64,000 nt of DNA. Origin: Alternaria dauci. Taxonomy: Eukaryota; Ascomycota; Dothideomycetes; Pleosporales; Pleosporaceae. Under the pieces are notes generated by a model that ran no database searches, had not been told where the DNA came from, and worked only from the letters and a program-made list of their open reading frames with translations. The stretch spans positions 992,001 to 1,056,000 of the forward strand of contig NC_091276.1 of the NCBI RefSeq assembly GCF_042100115.1, in the 5' to 3' direction. This document shows, piece after piece, positions 54,940-64,000 of the stretch. The position numbers and the translations under genes were made by a program. Every line of letters starts with the position of its first letter. Position 1 is the first letter of the stretch.

Positions 54940-57089
54940 CCGCCGTGTACGATTTAGGGCGCGTTTGGATTGGCGTCGTGGTGTTTGTCGTATGATTCCC
55001 TTGATTGGACATTTGGATGAATTGATACATGACTCTTTCGATTGCAGTCTTGTTCTTATGCGCTGTGTGATGGACTCTCGGTGTGGTATGCCAGCGCCGT
55101 CACGCATGAGAGCCTTGCTTGTCGTCATCCGCTTTAACGGTCACTTCCGGAGTCGTGCGATCACTTCAACCTCTGCATAATGGCAGTGCTAGGAGAAAAC
55201 CGCGCTATGGGTTAGGGTTTTCTTGTCCCAGTGGTTGCAGGTGACTTTCCGATTGCGCATGATCATATAGGTATGATCGATGCGTCAGCCTTAGCCATAG
55301 TGCTGGTATATGTGGTCCCTAGGTATCACTTGGTTCAAGTTGGTTGCAACATCAATGTAGCTGCCGGCACTGATGTATTCTTGAATTTTGTATGGCCATC
55401 GAACGGGCCGAGCAGGTTTTCGTTTCAAGGTGGTTGCAGTTCAGTCGCCGAACGCATGAGAGAGCGTCCCGCCCATAGTTATGTGGCCTTGATAACGGGC
55501 GCACTTGACGACATAAAGTCCGACACCATGCTCGCGATGGGCTTGGCCAGATTTTCACTCTTCCTTCTACGATATCCCAACGCTTGGTCTTCTATGTTGG
55601 ATATCATAGTTCTCAAATGTCCGTATTGGAACAGGAGAGTTAGTCCCGTTCGTGTTGAACTCTTAGGTGTAAAATCCTTACCTAGGTATTGTAGCATCCG
55701 TTCTCGTGGATAATCGGATGGGGGAAAGTAACCTTGGAATGCTCTAGCCTTGGACTGGGGACCGCGAGAAGGCCCCTATGATCGCACTAGACGAGAAGAC
55801 ATGGCAGGTTGGCATGTGATACTCAGGTTAGGCAGCACATGGCATGTTCTAGCTTATTTTTATACGACGTATACGTCTAGTAGAGGATTCGAGCAATGAG
55901 AGCGTTGGTTTTTGCAATGCGTGTGATCACTTACGGTCCTCACAGTGACGCTGGCGCAATGCCCCTTGTTAAACAAATGACAGCCTGAAACTCTACGCAG
56001 GAAAGGTGGCCAACAATAATTCAGCGATGTTGCTTGACGGGGAATTTTCACCAATTCAGCTTATTGCAGGCTCAACGTCTTCAAGGTCAGATGATGTGTT
56101 TCGTGTTACTATTCCAGTGTCGGAAGCCCTGACATTAACCAGTACGATAACTGTATTTGCTTTTTCGATTGGTTAGTGGTGATAGCCTCGTATTGGCGAG
56201 GCGGATACAGCCACCGTCGACCAGTCACTCTTTGGATCACGTTGGACAGTCCGTGGCTGTAAAATGTGTCTGCTCACCATCGTATCATGGTTTGATCAGA
56301 TATAGGGGGGCGTAAGGCTCAAGCCTTGCTGACCGCCAGTTCAGCAAACCTTGAAGGCCGCCTTGAGCTAAGGGCGCCAGCGTAGCATGGTGGAACCTGG
56401 TTTTGGGGCGGTGATCGAAATTGTCGGTAGCAAGTCTGCTGGAATGTACGGTGCCCCGCTCGAAATTTGACGTAGACCGTCTCTCGTTGAGATCCTGCAT
56501 GCTTCCTAGCGGATCTGGTCTGATCGATCAACGGGAATGGCGACTCCCCTAACGTTTTAGCTAGGTACCATGAGTCCTGAAAGAGCTATCCCAACAAAGC
56601 AGGCTTGCTGACTGTTGGTCCGCTACAGACAAGTGTGAGGTCACATCAGAGTGTAACACAAGGCAGACCGCTGAGTGAACGCTGAAAGTAGTGCGTGCCA
56701 TACTCCTTGACTGATCTTCCGCAGGTCGGGACAAATCCCTGAATGCATTAGCTGACGTGTCATTGATAATGTTTTAGGCCAAAGCATGATTGGTTCAGCG
56801 CGCTTTTGAAGGCTTCCCCTCGTCATTGCGGAAGCAAACATCTTGATGCTCTTGTGACACATGAAAGCGGCGCAGAGTACCAACAAAGCCCTCGCCGCGG
56901 GTTACCACGCATGTGAAGTCATGACGCTCTCACCGGTACTTCATGTGTATATAGTATTCAGTTTCTGGTTTGAGTACTGCTTTCTTATGCAATCAACTTT
57001 TTGCTGAACAAGAGCTCAAACATCCTTCGTCAAACCTGCGGCCACATTACGTTTCTCTCAGTGTCACTCGAAGCTTCGCGATCGAAAAC
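54940..57089. other. Gene-free interval
   Basis: These 2.15 kb hold the niiA 3' flank and the upstream region of the first orphan paralog. The frame at 55231-55713 and antisense frames near 56285-56886 lack domains. A TATA-like word lies at 56948-56954. I recognise no RNA gene or transposon. Confidence 0.45.
56948..56954 (+). promoter_or_regulatory. TATA-like box of orphan paralog A
   Basis: TATATAG lies 136 bp before the proposed ATG at 57090. The paralog B gene has a TATA box at nearly the same distance. Confidence 0.4.
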
Positions 57090-57902
57090 ATGAGAATAAA
57101 AATCGGATTGAATAAAATCGATGTGGATAGTGGGAAATTTCGGGCTTGGTTTCCCCAGATGTCGTATATGTCCGAATTTGACAGTGATCTCGTGGAGGGT
57201 ATCAAAAATCGCATTAACGGAAGGTACGGCATAACGCAACACGACATCGAATGCACGCTACTCGGATTGTTCGAACAACTGGATTATCATCTCTTTCCGG
57301 TGGAAGGTCAGACCAGAATGCGCGTCGTTAGTCTTCTGATGCGTCAAGTGAAGAAGGCTACGCAAGAGCTGTGGAAGCTCAGAGGTCTTCGAAACTCGCG
57401 GCACATGTTCATTATCCTGGTGTACTTGGCGTCAGAAGCTCACTCCATATATCTTGCCGAAGCGTTAATTCGATTCTTGTCGCAGGGAAGGCAGTACCTG
57501 ATGCAAGAACCAAGAGAATATCACAGAGACTGGCACAACGCCCTCGAAAAGATCCGGGAGTTGATGGAAGAGCCTCCGAATTTGGACCTTGGAGCTCTCG
57601 CAATGGTTCCATACGCTGTGTTGCATCATCAGCGATCCCCTCGCGCCCTAGCATTGCCATGGCTAGGGCACAGAGCTCGGTCATTACCTGCGATTCGACG
57701 TCGCCACAACGCAGACATGCGCCTCGCCAATCCCGCATATCCCAGTTCTGCCTGGACATCGCCGATTACTTCACCTGTTAGCTATCCGGGGAAAGACTAT
57801 CTCGAGGAACTTGGCAACCTCCAGTACCAACAGAACGAAATGAACATGAAGTTGGACAACGTCGACGGAAAGCTGGACCTTTTACTTGCTGGCTTTCACT
57901 AG
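57090..57902 (+). CDS. Orphan protein, paralog A of a tandem pair
   Basis: This single-exon protein has 270 residues from the ATG at 57090. That start places the first conserved segment (VDSGKFRAWF) at the same distance as in paralog B. The protein is mostly helical and charged with no signal peptide or membrane span. The middle (residues about 85-165) has long amphipathic helices (MRQVKKATQELWKL, SRHMFIILVYLASEAHSIYLAEALIRFL). Then come an Arg/Pro-rich disordered part (about 185-235) and a short C-terminal coiled coil (LGNLQYQQNEMNMKLDNVDGKLDLLL). The last segment is the best conserved between A and B. I do not recognise the family and propose no function. It is intact, and a TATA-like box lies upstream. 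Confidence 0.68.
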   Translation: MRIKIGLNKIDVDSGKFRAWFPQMSYMSEFDSDLVEGIKNRINGRYGITQHDIECTLLGLFEQLDYHLFPVEGQTRMRVVSLLMRQVKKATQELWKLRGLRNSRHMFIILVYLASEAHSIYLAEALIRFLSQGRQYLMQEPREYHRDWHNALEKIRELMEEPPNLDLGALAMVPYAVLHHQRSPRALALPWLGHRARSLPAIRRRHNADMRLANPAYPSSAWTSPITSPVSYPGKDYLEELGNLQYQQNEMNMKLDNVDGKLDLLLAGFH

Positions 57903-58700
57903 TAAGTAACAACAGCGCTTGTTGAGTCCTGAACATAGCATAGATCAGTCTACTGTTCTGGAGTGGACTGTCGTGGTGATCAACTGAGGGACAGAATCGC
58001 GGGCATCCGACGGGTGGTATTGAAGATTGGTTCGACATGGGATACGAGCCACGGATCGATTGTTGGAAGGCCTTTTAGCGGTCAAGCTCCGGAGTATTCG
58101 TGGTTCGGGTACACATGAGTGTTTCAGCGAGGTGTTGCATGGACGGTCTGCTTCGTAGTCATCTATTTGCTCCTACACGATGTCCGTAGTTTTGATTTTG
58201 CTAGATAGAAGCGTTATATAGCATACTAGGCACACTCTGCCTTCCTTACCATAGTCTAGAAGCCCAATACTTTTGAAAGCGAGATGAACCCTGTGTCTCC
58301 AAGGCCGATCGAAAGATTCGCCTTGCCTGTTACTCATGTAACCTATTTTTTCCTGTGTGTGAAATGAACGCAGCAAGCCGATTTGCACTTTCGTGTTACA
58401 TTGATGGTGGGCCAAGCTGAGCCATGACATCGTCAGTTACTGGCTACAATGTTATCAGGCGACCATGCGCATTGTCGAAGCAAACACGTACGACACTCCA
58501 ACGCAGTCGCCTGGCGAACAAACAGTCGCAGGAGATAGTGCCAGGCTAGTTCTCACCGGCATTTGATGTATAAAAGCATCAACGAACTGTTGAGAGTATC
58601 TCTCAACGTTTCTGTGCGACCACGAGTCCCTCCAAGCATTCTTAGAACCCCCCGCCCCCTTCACCGAAGTGCGCATCTCCAAACTTTATACGGTTGATTC
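57903..58700. other. Spacer between the orphan paralogs
   Basis: These 0.8 kb hold the 3' flank of paralog A and the promoter of paralog B, including a TATA box at 58569-58576. No gene is recognised. Confidence 0.45.
58569..58576 (+). promoter_or_regulatory. TATA box of orphan paralog B
   Basis: A clear TATAAAAG lies 125 bp before the ATG at 58701. Confidence 0.5.
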
Positions 58701-59595
58701 ATGGAGGATATTGGCGCCATTTATATCAATGGCGGCCGCTCGTTCCGCGTCTTCCTGAGTGAGTTGGAGCAATGGCTTCCAGAAATCCACCAGCTGGTCC
58801 GTTTCAATGAATTTGACGCTCGTGGCGTGGTTAGGCAGATAACCAGTATGTTCAACGGCCAGGTATACCATACCGTTACAGCTGAAACGGTCATAACGGC
58901 TTTGGAAGAGCTTATGACGCAGCTAGAGTCGAAATCTCTTTTCGCTTCTGCTACTGGGATAACGCTGCAGAGAAGCGTCTCAGTTCGTCTCAGGAAGGAC
59001 TTGAGTGTCGCAAGTACCGTGGGGCTTCGGCGTAGCAGAGAGCAGTTTATAGTTTTTTTGCTTCTTAGCGCTACTCAGCCGATCGCAAGCTCTGGCGGAA
59101 TCTATGGCAAGTTTCCTCCAAAGTTTCATTTGGGATGTCGTTCATGGTGAAGAACCCTCGTTGTTTAGAGAGTGGTGCATGGGCATCGTTGCATTGCAAG
59201 ACTTGGTACCCCACCAGATAATCCACGGGCTGCTGGGCTGCTTCGCCGGATTCTTCGATCGAGCATACAAACGCAGGCTGCTGCCTGTGTACTACGACCC
59301 ATGCGCAGAGACGACAAGGAGATACTTAATGCAAGCGCAATACCACCCGCTGCTCAACCATCAACGAAGAAGAGCACCGCTGATGCTCGAAAGCCCAGCT
59401 GTATACTTACGAGATCGACCTTTGGGCGTCGGACGTCCTCGCCAGCATCATCTTCGTCATGGCCAACTTCCAATCACATACCCATGGGCTCAGCTCAACG
59501 GATACTTCGACGAGATTGGGGAAATGCAGTATCAGCAGGAGGAGATGAACATGAAGATTGACCACATTGACCGAAAGCTCGATTATCTGATCTGA
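58701..59595 (+). pseudogene. Orphan protein, paralog B, frameshifted
   Basis: The frame opens at the ATG 58701 and matches paralog A in layout: INGGRSFRVF near the start, a helical middle, an SREQFIV segment paired with SRHMFII of paralog A. At a run of seven T (about 59051-59057) the similarity to paralog A moves to the next frame, which continues through ALAESMASFLQSF to the conserved C-terminal coiled coil (IGEMQYQQEEMNMKIDHIDRKLDYLI) and a stop at 59595. The first frame ends at 59150 with unrelated sequence. With one T fewer the gene would encode about 297 residues. Possible causes are a real inactivating insertion, a homopolymer sequencing error, or slippage during expression. A 17-nt GT...AG interval here is too short for an intron. 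The function is unknown, as for paralog A. Confidence 0.62.
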
Positions 59596-59912
59596 GTTCA
59601 GAGATTCGAAAGAGTTGGGACTCGATGTCGTTGTCGTCGTTGTGCGCAAAATCGTGTGTATACTGGTGGATCTGATTTCCTGGGCGACTTATGCTAGGGT
59701 ATATTTGTTGGTGGCTGGAGTGGTTAGCGAGACTCAAGCCGACATGACCGTCTGTAGAAACTTACAGCTGCGTTACTGTATCCGGTTATTGCATGAAGTA
59801 GCATAGGTACTTGTAATGTCATTATGCTCCATGCGCCTCGCTAATTCGAATGATGTTCCCTGAGCATTCACGACCATGCCGGGCCCTCGTACTCCTCACT
59901 ATAGCTATGCCA
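59596..59912. other. Spacer between convergent genes
   Basis: These are the 3' flanks of orphan paralog B and Bos1. No gene is seen. Confidence 0.4.
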
Positions 59913-60776
59913 TCATCTCAGGTAGTGGATGACTAGCCAGCAGAACAAGAAAAAGACCACCACTCCACCCCAGAAGATCCACTTGTCCTGCTTCGCTCTC
60001 CGCTCCACCATACGTATGGTATCACCACTAATGCCCAGGGTGTTTGCAACGGTGTAGAGCCGCCTCTGTGTGCCCTTGAGCATATCCCTTTGCTGACCCA
60101 GGTCGCCCAGCACCGCCCTCCCTCTGTCTAGGAACTCATCTAGCTGTTCAGACGTCTTGTTGAAGAAGGTGTTTTCCCTCAGCACATGACCCTCGCGATC
60201 ATAATCACCGCCTTGAGGTGCGCCAGCAGAGTACGGATTTGGCCGGTAGGGAGCGTTGGGGTTGTACGGTTGGGAGGGTGCGAAGGGCGAATGCTGGGCG
60301 GCGAGATTAGGTTGTGCGTAGGGATTTTCGGGCGTAGCTGTGTTGTGTGGACGGCGGCCGAGCAGCTCTGTGCGCGCCTCTGTACTTTGCTTTTACTAGT
60401 CAGTACTGAAGCTAGGAGTCCAAGGTCGCTGGTTCGAAACGTACAATATCCTCATTTGCGCTCTTTATCCGCTTGAAGTTTGCCCTGTACTCTTCCAGCT
60501 CTGCTCGGAAATTCTTTAATCGCTCATGCGCCTTTTCTGCCTTGGTTTGTACAGGCTCTTGCTTTGCCAGCTTGCCATAGTCGTCGATAGTGCGTGCAAA
60601 TGAAGTCAACGACGCGTTCAGTTGGGCTTGGAGATGGGGTGAGGGCGAGGCTGAGTCGGCAAACTGGTCGAGGTCTTTCCGTATCGACGTCGACTGCCGT
60701 AAGGCGGAGTTGAAGAGCGCGTTCTGTGTGCGATGTGAATTTGTGTTGCGCCCATGTGGACAGGGAAGCAAACCAT
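59913..60776 (-). CDS. BOS1: Bos1-type Golgi/ER SNARE (membrin family)
   Basis: There are three coding exons: 60776-60774 (ATG only), 60723-60445 and 60377-59913, with introns of 50 and 67 nt. They give 248 residues. Bos1 is the Qb-type SNARE for ER-to-Golgi vesicle fusion. The N-terminal helical part is well conserved (MNALFNSALRQSTSIRKDLD, SLTSFARTIDDYGKLAKQE, KNFRAELEEYRANFKRI). A Pro/Asn-rich linker with TELLGRRPHNTATPENPY follows. The SNARE motif spans about 165-225 (FFNKTSEQLDEFLDRGRAVL...LGISGDTIRMVERRAKQDKW), and a single C-terminal anchor (IFWGGVVVFFLFCWLVIHYL) ends the protein. The SNARE zero-layer Gln falls in its usual central part. The third exon start (ACAGAG|GCG) is chosen for frame; splicing at GTTTCG...TACAG would insert two residues. 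The first exon join gives MNALFN, the family start. Confidence 0.9.
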
Positions 60777-61742
60777 TGTGAATCCGAAGAGTTGCGGGGA
60801 ATGTTCGAGGCGTTAAAGGCACTGCGAGTAGGCTTGAGATGTAGCGCGATGTTTGCAGCAGCCGGTGTTATGTTGCAGCCTTGTAGGCAGACTTTCGAGA
60901 TTTGACACATTGCATCATCGCGAAGTCCGACTGCTGGAACCTCGGTGAATTGCCAAGCCTCTAGCCTGTCTGCGCTAGCGGCATGCCTTCACTCTCCAGA
61001 ATCCGACATCTGGGTACGCTATCGCAGCATATAAATCTCAGCTTGACTTCAAGACTCCGTGCGGAGGTCCCGGACCTTATTACTTTCGACAAGCACAGTA
61101 CACCACATCGTCTCCAAGTGGTAAGCACCGGATGGTCCTTTCCTGCTAGCTTGAGTTCCTCACGATGCCGCGACTGCTGGTACAATGCGCCGTCTTCTAA
61201 AGACAAAAGACCAGGGTGTTCGCGAGCTTGTATCACTACGCGTTTTTGCGAGGCCTAACATAGTATGCTACTTAGCTATGCCTGCTGCTATTCGTATGTA
61301 CCTGCACAGGCCAGAACGGTATGCTCTGCATAGTGGCAATATCTCCTTCTTTCCTTTAGTCATTGCACAGCGCCTCGCTCCTTATCGGCTTCTCTTTGGC
61401 GTGTTCAAGCTTTCAATGTCCCGTCGTTGACGTCGTCTTCTCTACTCCACCTGCCTATTCTGGTAAGCATCTACCCTGTCGGCATGTAGCAGGGCTGGGT
61501 ATCAACGCTTGCCGAGCCGCGGAACGGGTCCATCTCGAAGAGAGATCACAGAATATGATGGGGAACGTCTATCATAGACCCGGTATGCTAACTAGTAGGG
61601 GAAGTTCGTTGTGTGCTGCTTCCGATATGCGATTCATGTTATAACGTACCTTCTCACGCTCTGGGTCATCTAACAACCTCTATAAGACCGCAACCTACAA
61701 CGCAAGCTTTAGTCGGATAACTAGCTGCTCGTCGCATCGAAA
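60777..61742. other. Divergent promoter region
   Basis: These 0.97 kb separate Bos1 (minus) from the M28 peptidase (plus). Frames near 60983-61258 on both strands lack domains. No RNA gene is recognised. Confidence 0.4.
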
Positions 61743-63247
61743 ATGTACCTCCGATCGGCACTATTCGGCAGTGCGCTGCTCTCGACAGCCTGCGCGCACG
61801 AGATTCTTTTTGGCCGCGATCTTCCATTGCCAGTGGCAGCCAATGCAGAGTCATACACTGACTGTGCTAATGCCGCATGGCCTCCATCAAATGTCGGCGT
61901 GGAGCTGGTTCCGCAAGCACCAGACGATGAGATGCGAGCCATTGTTAACGAGATCAGCCCAGCCAACATCGAAGCCACAATCGCCAAATTAGTCTCGTTC
62001 GGCACCCGTCATACACTGGCTACATTCAACAGTTCGACGCGCGGGATCGATGCAGCGAGGGACTGGATAGCTTCTGAGATGCGGAAGTATGCCGCGGAGA
62101 GCAATGGCACGATGACGGTCGAAGTACAAAGCTATCTACAGGGAGTGGCCAGCAGGATCCCCTTTCCCGTGTACATCTCGAACGTCTTAGCAACCGCCAA
62201 AGGAAGCGAGGACCCAGATAGAGTATACGTGATGACTGGACATATGGACAGTCGCGTTACAGATGTCCTCAACTATGAAGCGGATTCTCCTGGAGCCAAC
62301 GACGATGCGAGCGGAGTTGCCAGTAAGTCTATTCCGAACTTACTTTCAGAGAAAATGGCTAACTTTGTAAAAAAGTTGCGATGGAAATTGCGCGAGTCCT
62401 CGCAAAGCACCAGCCGAAATCAACAATAATTCTTGGTGCTGTATCTGGCGAAGAACAGGGCTTATATGGCTCGACTTATCTCGCACAAACTCTCAAGAAC
62501 TCCAGCACGAATGTCGAAGGTATGCTCAACTGCGACATTGTTGGTTCTTCGACTGGAGATCGGGGTCAGAAAGATCCGTACACTATTCGTGCCTTCGCAC
62601 AAGGTGTTCCTCCTTTATCTGCCGAGAACAGCGTCATTGCAGCACGACGCCTCCAAATTGGTGGTGAGAATGATAGTCCGGCGCGAGAGCTCGCGCGCTT
62701 CTCGGCCGAAGTCGCTGCCAACAATGCCACCGGTATGAACGTAGCCATCATCTACCGTCTAGATCGTTTCCTGCGCGGAGGCGACCACACTGGATTTCTC
62801 CAGGCGGGTTATCCAGCCATCCGGTACACGGAGCCCAACGAGAACTTTGCTCATCAGCATCAAGACTTGCGTACCGAAAATGGCACTGTGTACGGCGACC
62901 TGATCGATTTTGTCGATTTTGACTACACAGCACGTGTCGGCAAAGTCAACCTTGCGACACTTTGGTCCCTCTCCCAGGCTCCTGGAATGCCACGCAACGT
63001 TACCATTGATACCACAGTTTTGGACAACGATTCGCGCATCAAGTGGATAGTCTCCAACAGCACAGATGTTGCAGGCTACGAGATTGTATGGCGATCCACT
63101 ACAGCAAGCCTATGGACGCGCATGCTCGACGTTGGAAAAGTCGGCTCAGTCGTGCTTCCGCTTAGCAAGGACAATGTCATCTTCGGCGTAAGGGCCGTCG
63201 GAACGAACGGGTATAAGAGCCCTGCTGTCTATCCTTTCCCAGGATAG
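61743..63247 (+). CDS. Secreted M28 zinc aminopeptidase
   Basis: There are two exons, 61743-62322 and 62376-63247, with a 53-nt intron (GGCTAAC branch point), giving 483 residues. A signal peptide (MYLRSALFGSALLSTACAHE) points to the secretory pathway. The M28 di-zinc site is complete: the His of VMTGHMDS, Asp of GANDDASGVA, the Glu pair of VSGEEQGLYGS, Asp of LNCDIVGS and His of ENFAHQHQD. Several N-x-S/T sites are present (FNSST, SNGTM, KNSST, ANNATG, ENGTVY, PRNVTI), as expected for a secreted glycoprotein. After about residue 395 an Fn3-like strand-rich domain (IKWIVSNSTDVAGYEIVWRST...) forms the C-terminus, as in some fungal M28 exopeptidases. The enzyme would trim N-terminal amino acids from extracellular peptides for nutrition. 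The join restores GVAIAMEIARVL. Confidence 0.92.
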
Positions 63248-63578
63248 AGGGAGCTGACCTGGAATGCTGTGTACGAGGAGGTTGTCTTAACACGTGTAAT
63301 TAGGATGAGTAAGTTGGTTTTCTTAATGCAGTATATCTGAGGTCTTTCTTACATATTTGTTTCCAAGAGACTAGTGGGCTTTCAACACTGATATGGTAAT
63401 TATACGTGATCGATCTCTTAGGCAAGCCCTTTCCAGTACCTCCGCTTTCCGCATGTACGCGCTAGGCGTCGCCAGCCAAGGCAGGCATGGAAGTCCTGAG
63501 TCGGAGCGATATGATACCGCTTACGGTGTGTAAAGAGTCCTGTCCTTGCTGTTGACGCAGGATGCTTACCTTGTGCAG
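63248..63578. other. Gene-free interval
   Basis: This is the 3' flank of the M28 peptidase gene. No feature is recognised. Confidence 0.35.
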
Positions 63579-63786
63579 GCCATCATTCACTGGCTTGAAG
63601 AGTGCCACAATCTCACATGTTTTGGTTTCCTTGGTATTTCTCTCTCCGATGAGTGGCTATGCTAGTGCCGCCCTTGTCAACAACTGGCTGTTTGACCGTC
63701 TCGATCAGCGCGGAATTGTCTTCGTCGGACCCATCTGCCACTTTTTGGCCTGTGTCAGTATTAGCATTGCTTGCAACACACCATGA
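63579..63786 (+). pseudogene. Major-facilitator transporter fragment, frameshifted
   Basis: One frame from 63579 reads AIIHWLEECHNLT, like the loop after helix 1 in fungal MFS sugar/phosphate-type carriers (AIIPYLEEHYNIT). The next frame then reads HVLVSLVFLSPMSGYASAALVNNWL...LDQRGIVFVGPICHFLA, matching helix 2, the cytosolic loop and helix 3 of the same family. A one-base shift near 63600-63620 lies between. Neither side extends into further MFS sequence up to the window end at 64000. It looks like a decayed fragment, though a gene with an intron continuing beyond the window cannot be excluded. Confidence 0.45.
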
Positions 63787-64000
63787 CAAGCGTGCTCATC
63801 CTAGGGCCAGGCAAGCAGCGTGCAGTGTCGATGGACGCGATTGCCCAAAGCCATCTAAATATGGGACTATGACTTCTCTGTATCCCTCCTCCCACGGCAG
63901 TAGTCGGGTGGCCTCTTTCTCGGTCTTGTTATGCACAGGCTAAACAAGTTACACCTACTTGAAATTTGTGTTTACTGGCGTCATCTCCGTGGGCTGCACC
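63787..64000. other. Right edge, nothing recognised
   Basis: No further transporter helices or other gene features are seen before the window ends. Confidence 0.3.

Noticed and set aside
55231..55713. Plus-strand 160-codon frame
   Set aside because: It has no domain, no signal peptide, no convincing leader and no coding-like pattern; it lies in the long spacer after niiA.
60425..60445. GGTTCGAAAC resembling a tRNA T-loop
   Set aside because: It lies across the Bos1 exon 2/intron 2 boundary, and neither stem nor D-arm is present.

Overview
This is filamentous ascomycete DNA. The evidence is short GT-AG introns of about 46-70 nt with CTAAC/CTGAC-like branch points, fungal gene families (niaD, niiA, Mep-type ammonium permease, Bos1, Sec62, Irc3), and an AT-rich block whose near-total loss of CpA/TpG is the signature of repeat-induced point mutation (RIP). 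The gene set and the abrupt AT-rich/GC-balanced alternation suit a Dothideomycete (Pleosporales-like) fungus. The species cannot be fixed by eye.

Layout. Positions 1 to about 11,970 are an RIP-saturated graveyard holding a dead Ty3/Gypsy element (gag to integrase readable on +) between two inverted repeats of about 0.5 kb. The boundary to normal sequence is abrupt. From 12 to 22 kb lie a DJ-1/Hsp31 gene, a secreted cutinase-family gene with a broken C-terminal tail, a Cys-rich probable GPI-anchored protein, a twin-His ammonium permease, and the MutY adenine glycosylase with a 19-nt micro-exon. From 22 to 31 kb lie a 1647-aa O-GlcNAc-transferase-like gene, a 2.4-kb gene-free stretch and Sec62. 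From 32 to 41 kb lie a coiled-coil protein, a PH-domain/proline-rich protein, an F-box-like protein and a 77-aa secreted protein. From 41 to 46 kb an Rrn5-like SANT plus Zn2Cys6 protein is divergent from the mitochondrial helicase Irc3. From 47 to 55 kb is the nitrate assimilation pair, niaD then niiA, on the same strand. From 57 to 59.6 kb is a tandem pair of diverged, unrecognised paralogs, the second broken by a homopolymer frameshift. From 59.9 to 63.2 kb are the SNARE Bos1 (first coding exon is ATG alone) and a secreted M28 aminopeptidase. A decayed major-facilitator fragment lies at the right edge.

How the genes fit together. niaD reduces nitrate to nitrite and niiA reduces nitrite to ammonium; candidate NirA and GATA-factor sites lie upstream of both, and an ammonium permease sits 28 kb away. 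Sec62 and Bos1 act in the early secretory pathway. The cutinase-like enzyme, the M28 peptidase, the Cys-rich protein and the 77-aa protein carry signal peptides and would use it. Most of the rest is housekeeping. Exon joins were placed by hand from splice consensus, reading-frame closure and family motifs; all protein lengths quoted for intron-containing genes depend on those joins.
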